Below, one piece after another: positions 8,536 through 15,883 of a stretch of DNA of 64,000 nucleotides. Both the position numbers and the translations under genes were made by a program. Each line of letters opens with the position of its first letter. Positions within the stretch are counted from its first letter, which is position 1. The notes beneath the pieces were generated by a model that saw nothing but the letters and a program-made list of their open reading frames with translations, was not told where the DNA came from and searched no databases. Source of the stretch: Paradevosia sp036499825 (GTDB taxonomy: Bacteria > Pseudomonadota > Alphaproteobacteria > Rhizobiales > Devosiaceae); contig DASYCZ010000026.1 in NCBI GenBank assembly GCA_036499825.1, positions 806,001 to 870,000 on the forward strand, in the 5' to 3' direction.

Positions 8536-9882
8536 ATGTTCCAGAAGGTCCTGATCGCCAACCGCGGCGAGATCGCGCTTCGTATCCTTCGGGCCTGCAA
8601 GGAGCTCGGCATCGCCACCGTCGCTGTGCACTCCACGGCCGACAGCAACGCCATGCATGTGCGCCTCGCCGACGAGAGCGTCTGCATTGGCCCCAATGCC
8701 GCCAAGGACAGCTATCTCAACATCCCCTCGATCATGGCGGCGTGCGAGATAACGGGCGCCGATGCGGTGCATCCGGGCTACGGGTTCCTGTCGGAGAATG
8801 CACGCTTCGCTCGCATCCTTTCCGAACACAAGATCACCTTCATCGGCCCGTCGTCGCATCATATCGAAATCATGGGCGACAAGATCACGGCCAAGAAGAC
8901 CGCCGTGGAGCTGGGTATTCCCGTGGTGCCCGGCTCACCCGGTGAGGTGAAGGACGAGGCTGAAGCCCAGGCCCTGGCCAAGGAAATCGGCTATCCCGTG
9001 CTGATCAAGGCGACAGCAGGTGGCGGCGGACGCGGCATGAAGGTCGCGACGTCTGATGCCGATATCGGTGTGGCGCTGTCGACGGCGCGCAGCGAGGCGA
9101 AGGCCGCCTTCGGCAACGATTCCGTCTATATCGAGAAGTATCTCGGCAAGCCGCGCCATATCGAAGTGCAGATCATGGGCGACGGCCAGGGCAATGCGGT
9201 GCATCTGGGCACGCGCGACTGCTCGCTGCAGCGCCGACACCAGAAGGTCTGGGAAGAAGCCCCGGCGATGTCCGTGCCGCCGGAAAAGCGCGAGGAAATC
9301 GGCGAGATTTGCGCCGCCGCCATGCGCAAGCTGAAATATTCGGGCGCCGGCACGATCGAGTTCCTTTATGAGAACGGCGAGTTTTATTTCATAGAAATGA
9401 ATACGCGCCTGCAGGTGGAGCATCCGGTGACGGAGCGCATCACCGGCGTCGACCTGGTCTATGAGCAAATCCGCGTCGCCTCGGGTGAGAAGCTCTCGAT
9501 GCAGCAGAAGGACGTGGTGTTCTTCGGGCACGCCATCGAGGTGCGTATCAACGCCGAGGATCCACAGACCTTCGCGCCCTCGCCCGGCACCATCACCTAT
9601 TATCATCCGGCGGGCGGTGTGGGCATTCGCGTCGATTCGGCGGTGTACCAGGGCTACAAGATCCCGCCCTATTACGACTCGCTGATCGGCAAGCTGATCG
9701 TGCACGGCCGCACGCGGCCGGAATGCCTGCAGCGGCTGAGCCGCGCCATCGACGAGTTCGTGGTTGATGGCGTGAAAACCACGCTGCCGCTGTTCCAGCG
9801 ATTGATCAAGGAGCCGGACATTATCTCCGGCAATTACGACATCCATTGGCTTGAAAAGTTTTTGGCCGAGAACAAGGCCTAA
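8536..9882 (+). CDS. accC: Biotin carboxylase subunit of acetyl-CoA carboxylase
   Basis: ATP-grasp enzyme that carboxylates the biotin of AccB. Its 448 residues equal the family norm. It starts with the conserved FQKVLIANRGEIALRI; the glycine-rich ATP-binding loop is KATAGGGGRGMK; the catalytic region has HLGTRDCSLQRRHQK and FIEMNTRLQVEHPVTE, with the C-terminal biotin carboxylase domain after about residue 335. It is the last gene of the aroQ-accB-accC unit. Its 3' end overlaps the convergent hydrolase gene by 4 bp. Confidence 0.98.
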   Translation: MFQKVLIANRGEIALRILRACKELGIATVAVHSTADSNAMHVRLADESVCIGPNAAKDSYLNIPSIMAACEITGADAVHPGYGFLSENARFARILSEHKITFIGPSSHHIEIMGDKITAKKTAVELGIPVVPGSPGEVKDEAEAQALAKEIGYPVLIKATAGGGGRGMKVATSDADIGVALSTARSEAKAAFGNDSVYIEKYLGKPRHIEVQIMGDGQGNAVHLGTRDCSLQRRHQKVWEEAPAMSVPPEKREEIGEICAAAMRKLKYSGAGTIEFLYENGEFYFIEMNTRLQVEHPVTERITGVDLVYEQIRVASGEKLSMQQKDVVFFGHAIEVRINAEDPQTFAPSPGTITYYHPAGGVGIRVDSAVYQGYKIPPYYDSLIGKLIVHGRTRPECLQRLSRAIDEFVVDGVKTTLPLFQRLIKEPDIISGNYDIHWLEKFLAENKA

Positions 9883-10748
9883 TCGGCCAGCACGGTCCTG
9901 AGGAACGCCAATAGTTCCGCCCGGTAGCGGGCGGGATTTTCCTTGTATGATTTGAGATGATCGGCCGCGGTCCACAGCGTCGTGGTCGGGGCCTGCCGCA
10001 GACTGACGAGACGCTGACTGTCGAGGAAAGGCACCAGCCGATCGGCGGTACCATGAGCGATGAACAGCGGGCCGGAGAAACCTGCGACAGCTTGTGTGGT
10101 GACAGCCTCATAAAGCGGCGTTCCTGAAACCAGGGCGGCAATGCGGATTGCGAGTGTTGCAAGCTCATCGGCGAAGGGCAGACGCGCAAGCCTGTAAAGA
10201 CCGCTGACGCTGCCATGGATATCGAGGGCCGGAGCGTCGAGGACGAGTGCCGCGACCCTGTCGGCCTTGTCGGAATGCAGGATGAACTGACCCGCGATGG
10301 CGCCGCCCATGGATTCGGCGACGATGATGACGCGGTCGGCGCCATTGGCGAGCATCCAGCCCATAGCGGCATCGAGATCGCGCCATTCGTTGAGGCCGAA
10401 CGAAAATAATGGTGGGTCGCTTTGCGGCGCGCCGGGATCGTTGCGATAGTCGATCATCAGCGTCGGGATGCCGGCGTCGTGGAGGATGGCGAGCTGGCGG
10501 TAGCCGTTCTCGCGAATGCCGCCTACCCCATGCACGAAGACGGCCCAGGTGCGTGACGGGGCCGGCGCAGGCACGAACCAGGCGGCGGCGGGACCCAGTT
10601 CGGTAGGGTATTGCATGGCGGTGAAGGGCAAATGCAGCGCGGCTTGCGGGTCGCCCCGGTAGCCGATCTCGACGGGATCGCCTGGCGCGGGTTGTTTAGC
10701 GCCGCTCCAATCTGCATTGCCGGGGGTCAGCAGCCAGAAAAGGAACAC
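9879..10748 (-). CDS. Alpha/beta hydrolase, probably membrane-anchored
   Basis: Serine-hydrolase fold. Motifs are the oxyanion region VFVHGVGG, the nucleophile elbow AESMGG, the acid in AHGTADRLVP and a His in TAADHLKSYKE. The first ATG/GTG/TTG start gives 289 residues from a GTG at 10748. However, the same frame stays open upstream to a TGA at 10842-10844 and encodes a typical membrane anchor just before the GTG (basic RLVRR, then a hydrophobic run ending AGIGGGVFLFWLL). The true start may be a CTG at 10821-10823 or another weak codon. Substrate unknown. Confidence 0.85.
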   Translation of the reverse strand: MFLFWLLTPGNADWSGAKQPAPGDPVEIGYRGDPQAALHLPFTAMQYPTELGPAAAWFVPAPAPSRTWAVFVHGVGGIRENGYRQLAILHDAGIPTLMIDYRNDPGAPQSDPPLFSFGLNEWRDLDAAMGWMLANGADRVIIVAESMGGAIAGQFILHSDKADRVAALVLDAPALDIHGSVSGLYRLARLPFADELATLAIRIAALVSGTPLYEAVTTQAVAGFSGPLFIAHGTADRLVPFLDSQRLVSLRQAPTTTLWTAADHLKSYKENPARYRAELLAFLRTVLAD

Positions 10749-10899
10749 GCCGCCGCCGATGCCCGCAATGGCGACATAGAGGACGGTGGCCGCTGTGGCG
10801 GCGATGACTATCCGGCGAACCAGTCGGAGGATTTGAAAGCCTCAATCCAGTTGCGATGGAGGGATTGTAGCGGAAGCGCCTGGATTCCATAGTTGTGAA

Positions 10900-11541
10900 A
10901 TGTCAAAAAAAACCGATCCCTTCGCCGTCGAACTGACTCCCGAGTTGATCGTGCGGGCCTATCAGGCCGGCATCTTCCCGATGGCGGAGGATGCCGGCTC
11001 CGATGATCTGTTCTGGGTGTCACCGGAAATGCGCGGTATCATTCCATTGGACGGGTTCAAGATCTCAAAAAGCCTGCGCAAGACATTGAAACAGCGTCCA
11101 TTTCAGGTGAAGGTGGATACCGATTTTGGGGCCATAATCGAGGCATGCGCAACCGTCGGCGAGGATCGGGACAGTACCTGGATCAATCCGACGATCCGCA
11201 AGCTTTATGGGCAATTGTTCGAGCGTGGGCTGTGCCACACGGTGGAGGTGTGGGACGGTGACGAACTGGTGGGCGGGCTCTATGGATTGGCTCTGGGCTC
11301 GGCGTTCTTCGGGGAATCGATGTTCCACCGACGGACGGATGCCAGCAAGATCGCACTGGCGCATCTCGTGGAGCGGCTCAACGCCGGTGGCTTCCGGCTG
11401 CTGGATACGCAATTCGTGACGGACCATTTGGCCTCGCTCGGTGGTGTCGAGATTCCGCGCGAGACCTATGAGGTGTTGTTGGCGGAAGCGCTGGCGCATG
11501 CGGGTGATTTTCGAAAGTGGGACCGCGAGCCCCGGCACTAG
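10900..11541 (+). CDS. aat: Leucyl/phenylalanyl-tRNA--protein transferase
   Basis: N-end rule enzyme that adds Leu or Phe from aminoacyl-tRNA to proteins with N-terminal Arg or Lys, marking them for ClpSAP degradation. It has 213 residues, typical of the shorter alphaproteobacterial forms. Family motifs are YQAGIFPMAE, FWVSPEMRGIIPLD, TWINPTIRKLY, LVGGLYGLALGSAFFGESMF and LLDTQFVTDHLASLGGVEI. In related genomes the next genes are usually DUF2155 and NDUFA12; here about 3.5 kb of other DNA intervenes. Confidence 0.96.
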   Translation: MSKKTDPFAVELTPELIVRAYQAGIFPMAEDAGSDDLFWVSPEMRGIIPLDGFKISKSLRKTLKQRPFQVKVDTDFGAIIEACATVGEDRDSTWINPTIRKLYGQLFERGLCHTVEVWDGDELVGGLYGLALGSAFFGESMFHRRTDASKIALAHLVERLNAGGFRLLDTQFVTDHLASLGGVEIPRETYEVLLAEALAHAGDFRKWDREPRH

Positions 11542-11544
11542 GCG

Positions 11545-11919
11545 TTACATGCCGTTGACGGAGAGGATGTTGCCGTCGGGATCCTTGAACCAGGCGACTT
11601 TCATGCCATAGCCGACATGCAGGTCTCCCTCCAGCTTGAGGCCTTCCATCTGGTAGTGCTCGAAGGTGACGCCCTTTGCGGCAATGTCGCGGACGATGGT
11701 GTCGACCTCGTTGCCGACGGCCCAGGTGACGGCGGTGGCCTGGTTGGTGCCGGCATATTGCGAACGATAGACGAAGAGCTGGAACTGACCGGCCTTGAAG
11801 GTCAGCACTTCGGAATCCTCGCTGGCGAGGTCGAGGCCAAGGGTGTCGCGATAAAATTGCCGGGCGACCGCAAGATCGCGGACGGCGACGGTTGCGATGG
11901 GTTCGTAGTTCTTCAGCAT
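11545..11919 (-). CDS. VOC family protein, last gene of the ArsR operon
   Basis: 124 residues, glyoxalase/bleomycin-resistance fold: N-terminal module ATVAVRDLAVARQFYRDTLG and C-terminal strand VAWFKDPDGNILSVNGM. No signal peptide. Its start lies 1 bp after the stop of the MGMT-like gene, and it ends 3 bp from the convergent aat stop, so it closes a five-gene operon led by an ArsR regulator. The ligand is unknown. Operons pairing VOC, GyrI-like and SRPBCC proteins suggest handling of small hydrophobic or electrophilic compounds; that is inference. Confidence 0.85.
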   Translation of the reverse strand: MLKNYEPIATVAVRDLAVARQFYRDTLGLDLASEDSEVLTFKAGQFQLFVYRSQYAGTNQATAVTWAVGNEVDTIVRDIAAKGVTFEHYQMEGLKLEGDLHVGYGMKVAWFKDPDGNILSVNGM

Positions 11920-11920
11920 G

Positions 11921-12298
11921 TCAATCTCCTCGGTTTGATGAGCGGCGTTCGTCGGCCTGTCTTTCGCAGATGAAGGCGGGGCCGCCGGCGAGGCGCCTGG
12001 CGCTGGGTTTGCTGGCGTCTACAATACGCCAGAAAGGTGTGGCTGGATCGCCCCGCTGATGCGCGGCGACCGCAACCGCCGCCATGTCGCGCAATTGGCG
12101 TTGCACGGTGACCGGACAGGTCGCGTCGGTGCCGTGTTGCCGCGCCAGTTCTGCCCGGATAACGCCGAGATCGGTGATTTCACCCGCCGGCACCGCCGCG
12201 ATTTTGGCAGCAAGCATTTCGACCGAGGGAATCAACATGGACTGCATCTCCATGACGCCACGGACGGAATGAGGGCGCTGCTTGATGATCGGCGACAT
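11921..12298 (-). CDS. MGMT-like (alkyltransferase-fold) small protein
   Basis: 125 residues. The stretch KIAAVPAGEITDLGVIRAEL resembles the recognition helix and turn of the O6-alkylguanine transferase C-terminal domain, followed by HGTDATCPVTVQRQL and TPFWRIVDASKPSA. I recall small proteins of this layout annotated as MGMT family. The alkyl-acceptor motif PCHR is absent, and so is the PWHR of alkyltransferase-like proteins, so methyl transfer is unlikely. The start at 12298 lies 2 nt after the TAA of the upstream gene; a longer frame would overlap it. Function unknown; DNA or small-molecule binding is a guess. Confidence 0.6.
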   Translation of the reverse strand: MSPIIKQRPHSVRGVMEMQSMLIPSVEMLAAKIAAVPAGEITDLGVIRAELARQHGTDATCPVTVQRQLRDMAAVAVAAHQRGDPATPFWRIVDASKPSARRLAGGPAFICERQADERRSSNRGD

Positions 12299-12300
12299 CC

Positions 12301-12801
12301 TTAGGCGTCCTTGACGCGGATCAGCAACTGGGTTTCCCACTTGCCAGTGTCCCTCTCGATTCCGGGATCGGTAACGTAGATTTCCAGGCGGCTCGCAAAC
12401 CAGTCGCCTTCCGGGCGTTCCTCGACATCAAACGAGATGCCCTTCTGTTTGGCCCACCCGATCATCAATGCGTTGACGTCGTAAAGGTTGTCGTATGAAC
12501 CCCAATAAGTGAGCTGGGCATATCGGCCGGCCGGCAATTCCGCGGCAACGACGTCATCGGCCGCGGCAACAAGAGCCTCGGTGGGGACGCCGAATTCCAG
12601 CTCCATGATGCCGGCCATGTTGATGAGGTTGTATTTGATGAAAGGCGCACCGGCAGGTTTCACGTCGTGGCTACCGAGCCAGGCGAAGAGTTTCGGGAAA
12701 GTCTCGTCGATAACTGCCTTCATGCCGGATATGGTGGTTCGGACCTGGATCGCGACGTAGGGCTGAGCGGGACGTTCGGCGACCTTGGGCAAAGTCAGCA
12801 T
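12301..12801 (-). CDS. GyrI-like effector-binding domain protein
   Basis: 166 residues covering a single GyrI-like (AraC effector-binding) domain with no DNA-binding part. Seen are the opening YVAIQVRTTISGM, the middle PFIKYNLINMAGIMELEFGVP, the LPAGRYAQLTYWGSYDNLY turn and a C-terminal LEIYVTDPG. Stand-alone members bind or hydrolyse small aromatic or cyclic compounds. It sits 9 bp after the SRPBCC stop and 2 bp before the MGMT-like gene. No metal-binding or catalytic motif is obvious. Confidence 0.82.
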   Translation of the reverse strand: MLTLPKVAERPAQPYVAIQVRTTISGMKAVIDETFPKLFAWLGSHDVKPAGAPFIKYNLINMAGIMELEFGVPTEALVAAADDVVAAELPAGRYAQLTYWGSYDNLYDVNALMIGWAKQKGISFDVEERPEGDWFASRLEIYVTDPGIERDTGKWETQLLIRVKDA

Positions 12802-12810
12802 GGTGTTCTC

Positions 12811-13413
12811 CTAGTTCCGAGCAGTGTCATTCCCATTGCTCTCCCCCACGAAAGGGCCTGCATCCTCTTGGCGGGCGCGTTCGCGTGCGGAGCTGATATC
12901 GATGCTTGCGCCGTCCTCGCGGCGGGGCAAGGTGACCGAGGTCCAAACGCCGCTGTTGCCGTGGACGCGGAGATATTGGGAGAAGAGATCGAAGCTGCTG
13001 GACCAGCCCCAGCCATGGCCATCGCGTTCGCGGACATTCATGAACGGGGCTTGCCGGAACCGCATCAGCGTCTTGCCGTCCTGCTCGGTGAAATCGAGCG
13101 TCACCAGCATTTCGTGGCCGTCGGCATCGTTGATATAGGTAAAGCTCAGCCTGCCGGGCGGCGCAATCTCCCGATAGACGCCGTGAATCCAGTGGTTACG
13201 CTCGGGGCGGCTCATGCAGAAACGCCATTCGCCACCCTCGCGAAAATCCATCGAGCAGGAACTGAGATGGTAGCCCTCCGGCCCCCACCAACGGACGATG
13301 TGCTCGGGACTCGACCAGAGCCTGAACACCAGAGCACGAGGCGCATCGAAGATACGCTCGATCACCAGCGTCTCGTCGTCAGGCTGGCTTGACGGATCAA
13401 TTGCGGTTGCCAT
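12811..13413 (-). CDS. SRPBCC (AHSA1-like) domain protein
   Basis: 200 residues with an AHSA1/START-like ligand-binding fold: VIERIFDAPRALVFRLWSSP, then VRWWGPEGY, FREGGEWRF and an internal TLDFTEQDGKTLMRFRQ strand. A C-terminal tail of about 30 polar residues extends beyond the usual domain. It overlaps the ArsR gene by 17 bp, the classic ArsR-SRPBCC coupling, in which the SRPBCC protein is thought to bind the inducer or a toxic hydrophobic compound. The ligand is unknown. Confidence 0.88.
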   Translation of the reverse strand: MATAIDPSSQPDDETLVIERIFDAPRALVFRLWSSPEHIVRWWGPEGYHLSSCSMDFREGGEWRFCMSRPERNHWIHGVYREIAPPGRLSFTYINDADGHEMLVTLDFTEQDGKTLMRFRQAPFMNVRERDGHGWGWSSSFDLFSQYLRVHGNSGVWTSVTLPRREDGASIDISSARERARQEDAGPFVGESNGNDTARN

Positions 13414-13741
13414 CGTTCACCTTCTGGATGTGTTGCAGATAGTCGTCCATGCGGTCGAAGCTCTGTTCCCAGTAACGCCGGTAGTGCTCGACCCAGCCGG
13501 CGATTTCCTTGAGCGGAGCCGCCTCCAGGCGGCATGGCCGCCATTGCGCGGTGCGTGTGCGGGCAATAAGGCCAGCATGTTCCAACACTTTCAGATGCCG
13601 CGAGATGGCCGGCAGGCTGATATCGAACGGCGCTGCCAATTCGTTGACCGAGGCCTCGCCTTCACTGAGCCGCGCCAATATGGCCCGCCGCGTCGGATCG
13701 GCCAGGGCCGCGAAGGTAGTGCTGAGATGATCGGCCGGCAT
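13397..13741 (-). CDS. ArsR-family transcriptional repressor
   Basis: 114-residue winged-helix regulator: TFAALADPTRRAILARLSEG, then the recognition helix ISLPAISRHLKVLEHAGLI and a wing, with a C-terminal WVEHYRRYWEQSFDRMDDYL helix. No cysteine metal site is visible, so it is the SRPBCC-associated rather than the metal-sensing type. The start at 13741 follows GAGAAG; an upstream frame to 13804 crosses the promoter. It leads a five-gene operon running to 11545 and is probably autorepressing through the site just upstream. Confidence 0.92.
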   Translation of the reverse strand: MPADHLSTTFAALADPTRRAILARLSEGEASVNELAAPFDISLPAISRHLKVLEHAGLIARTRTAQWRPCRLEAAPLKEIAGWVEHYRRYWEQSFDRMDDYLQHIQKVNDGNRN

Positions 13742-13744
13742 GGA

Positions 13745-13782
13745 GTTAACTTCTCTATTAAATAACCTATTCGTTAAATACC
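13745..13782 (-). promoter_or_regulatory. Candidate promoter/operator of the ArsR operon
   Basis: AT-rich island in GC-rich DNA directly upstream of the ArsR start. TTAAATA occurs twice on the plus strand, at 13758-13764 and 13774-13780, 16 bp apart, giving direct repeats of TATTTAA towards the operon. GAGAAG just before the start codon is the RBS. I could not assign -35/-10 boxes uniquely. Confidence 0.5.
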
Positions 13783-13869
13783 GTGTCGGCTCCCTGCCCG
13801 TCAAGATTATCTGTGAGCACGGCTGGACATTCAGGGATGCCGCACCACATCAAATCTATCGATAGCAAC

Positions 13870-14202
13870 ATGGACCGCCCGATGAGCAAGGCTCGCGACC
13901 GTATTTACCGTCAGTTCGACCAGTTGGAGGGCTTCCTGCCAAATTGGGCGTCGCGGATGGTCGCTTGGCTCAGGCGGCCAACGGCGATGTTGATCCGGGT
14001 GCCGCTGGGCATCCTTCTGGTGCTGGGTGGGATTTTTAGCATCCTGCCGGTGCTTGGCATCTGGATGCTGCCGCTTGGGCTGTTGCTGCTGGCCATCGAC
14101 GTGCCGTTGCTGCAGGGGCCCGTGGGCAAGACGATTGTCTGGGGCAAGCGGAAATGGACGCTGTGGAAGCGCCGGCAGGCCGCAAAGCAACTCCAGCGCT
14201 AA
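13870..14202 (+). CDS. Small conserved membrane protein
   Basis: About 110 residues, start at 13870 or 13882; both ATGs lack a strong RBS, and a longer frame from 13783 would run through the ArsR promoter. An amphipathic N-terminal part (RIYRQFDQLEGFLPNW) is followed by two membrane helices separated by a short turn (LGILLVLGGIFSILPVLG, then IWMLPLGLLLLAIDVPLL), with a basic tail (GKRKWTLWKRRQAAKQ). Similar two-helix proteins with PVLGxWMLPLGLLLLA are widespread in alphaproteobacteria and have no known role. It diverges from the ArsR operon. Confidence 0.7.
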   Translation: MDRPMSKARDRIYRQFDQLEGFLPNWASRMVAWLRRPTAMLIRVPLGILLVLGGIFSILPVLGIWMLPLGLLLLAIDVPLLQGPVGKTIVWGKRKWTLWKRRQAAKQLQR

Positions 14203-14286
14203 CTGGACAAAACTGGCAGCAGGTCGCTATTCCCTGGCTCGGAATTTCGCAACTAGCCGGCGCCGATCGTGAATTGCCCTTTGAAC

Positions 14287-15055
14287 ATGCCACCGGCCTG
14301 GATGGAGATGCTGGCGCCCTATGCCTGGCGCAGGCAGACGATCGGTGAATCCGGGGCGATCGTCTATCGGCTCAAGCTACCCGGCGAGCCAGTATTGTTC
14401 GTCAAATCGGAAGCCGAGACGGCATTCGCGCAGGGGCCCGACGAAGCGGAGCGCTCGCCCGGCTTGGGCGGAATGGACTGCCCTGCCCGCAGATACGAGA
14501 CTCACGGCAACATGCCGGCCGCCACTGGCTGCTGACGACGGGATTGCCGGGACGTGACCTGGCTTCTAGTGGCGACATGGCTCCCGAACACATCGTGGCA
14601 CTATTCGCCGACGCCCTGCCCAGCTTGCATGCCCTGCCGCTGGCGGACTGCCCATTCGATCATCGCCTTGAGACGGTGATCGACGTCGCCCGCGCGCATG
14701 TAGACGCCGGCATTGTCGATGAAGCGGATTTTGACGAATCGCGCCTTGGCCGTTCGGCACAGGATGTGTTCGCCGAGCTTTTGCACATGCGGCCGCAGAC
14801 CCAAGACCTGGTCGTCGCGCATGGCGATCCGAGCCTTCCCAATTTCCTGGCGGATGAAACGGGATTTACGGGCTCTGTCGATTGCGCGGGCGGCTGGGCG
14901 TATCGGATCGCTATCGCGACCTGGCGATTGGCTGCAATACCGCCAAATTCAATTTGGGCGAAGACTGGGTCAACGCGTTCCTGCACCGCTCTGGCGTTAC
15001 AAGGCCCGATTGAGATCGGATCGCCTTCTACCAGCTGCTGGATGAATTCTTCTAG
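14287..15055 (+). pseudogene. Aminoglycoside 3'-phosphotransferase (APH(3')-like) pseudogene
   Basis: Kinase of the aminoglycoside-inactivating family, broken in three places. Frame 1 reads RQTIGESGAIVYRL and FVKSEAETAFAQGPDEAER. A one-base loss near 14452 moves the match to another frame (GLPCPQI, HWLLTTGLPGRDLASS, then the catalytic loop VVAHGDPSLPNFLAD). A second shift near 14890, just at the VDC of the DFG-like region, moves it again (LGVSDRYRDLAIGC, NLGEDWVNAFLHRSGV). An in-frame TGA at about 15010 precedes the natural end QLLDEFF plus TAG at 15053-15055. GTG at 14269 is an alternative start. With three lesions it cannot give a full enzyme. Confidence 0.85.
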
Positions 15056-15071
15056 CAGCTGTAACGGATGG

Positions 15072-15476
15072 TCATTCGTCGTCGGGTTGTGGCGCGTCGG
15101 TGGTGCGTTTGCAGTCGTCGAGCCAGACATCATAGATGGGGTGGTCGACGGCGTTCAGCGCCGGGCTATCGGCGAACATCCAGCCGGTGAAGATACGCTT
15201 GATGGTGCCCTGAAGGCTTACCTGGTCGATTTCGACGAAGACGGTGGTGCGCGGCGCTTCATCGGCAGAGCTGGTGTAGCAGACGCGCGGCGTGATCTGC
15301 AGGGCGCCGAACTGTACGGTCTCGTTGATGTAGACGTCGAAATGGGTGATGCGGCCGGTGATCTTGTCGAGACCGGAAAATGCCGCCACGGGATTGGGAA
15401 CGGGCGCCGCCTCGGCGGCACCAGCCAATGTGAGCATAAGGGCCAGAGCGGCCGAGATTATAGAGAACCGGAACAT
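15072..15476 (-). CDS. DUF2155 domain-containing exported protein
   Basis: 134 residues with a cleavable signal peptide (residues 1-23, ending AAEAAPV). The mature part has the DUF2155 core: ALDKITGRI-like LDKITGRITHFDVYINE, QFGALQITPRVCYTS, and IFTGWMFADSPALNAVDHPIYDVWL, with Cys residues in RVCYTS and WLDDCK that could form a disulfide. Function unknown; it is conserved in alphaproteobacteria next to the complex I NDUFA12 homologue, as here (23 bp downstream of it). It converges on the aph pseudogene. Confidence 0.9.
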   Translation of the reverse strand: MFRFSIISAALALMLTLAGAAEAAPVPNPVAAFSGLDKITGRITHFDVYINETVQFGALQITPRVCYTSSADEAPRTTVFVEIDQVSLQGTIKRIFTGWMFADSPALNAVDHPIYDVWLDDCKRTTDAPQPDDE

Positions 15477-15499
15477 GACGAGCCGCCTGGAGGCGCGGC

Positions 15500-15883
15500 C
15501 TATTCGGGCGACCAGGCGTCATAATCGCCGGTCACGCGCGGGCGCTCGCCCTTGTTCAGCAAGCTGCCATCGGGCCGGTAGGCCTGGGCGGTGCCGGTCT
15601 GGTTGGAGATGTGGCCCCGTTCCCAGTTGCGAGCGTTGTAGCGCTCGTTGGTAGGGGCGACATCGGTGCGATGATGCATCCAGCCGTGCCAGCCGGGAGG
15701 AATCGCCGAAGCTTCGGCATAGCCATTGTAGGTAACCCAACGGCGATCGCCCTTCTTGGAGCGATAGTAGCGATTTCCAAATTCGTCGCTGCCCACATAG
15801 GTGAACCGCAAGGCCAGGGTCAGCCGCGTGCCCCAGGTCTGCCCCTGCCACCAAACGAATATTTCGGAGAGGAACTTCTTCAT
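15500..15883 (-). CDS. NADH:ubiquinone oxidoreductase NDUFA12-family subunit
   Basis: 127 residues, homologue of mitochondrial complex I accessory subunit NDUFA12 (B17.2), which sits at the matrix-arm interface and helps assembly. Diagnostic segments are WWQGQTWGTRL, FTYVGSDEFGNRYY, RRWVTYNGYAEAS, IPPGWHGWMHH and the ending GDYDAWSPE. The ATG at 15883 is preferred over an upstream TTG at 15892. It is first in a two-gene unit with DUF2155. Presence of this subunit is typical of alphaproteobacterial complex I. Confidence 0.95.
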   Translation of the reverse strand: MKKFLSEIFVWWQGQTWGTRLTLALRFTYVGSDEFGNRYYRSKKGDRRWVTYNGYAEASAIPPGWHGWMHHRTDVAPTNERYNARNWERGHISNQTGTAQAYRPDGSLLNKGERPRVTGDYDAWSPE

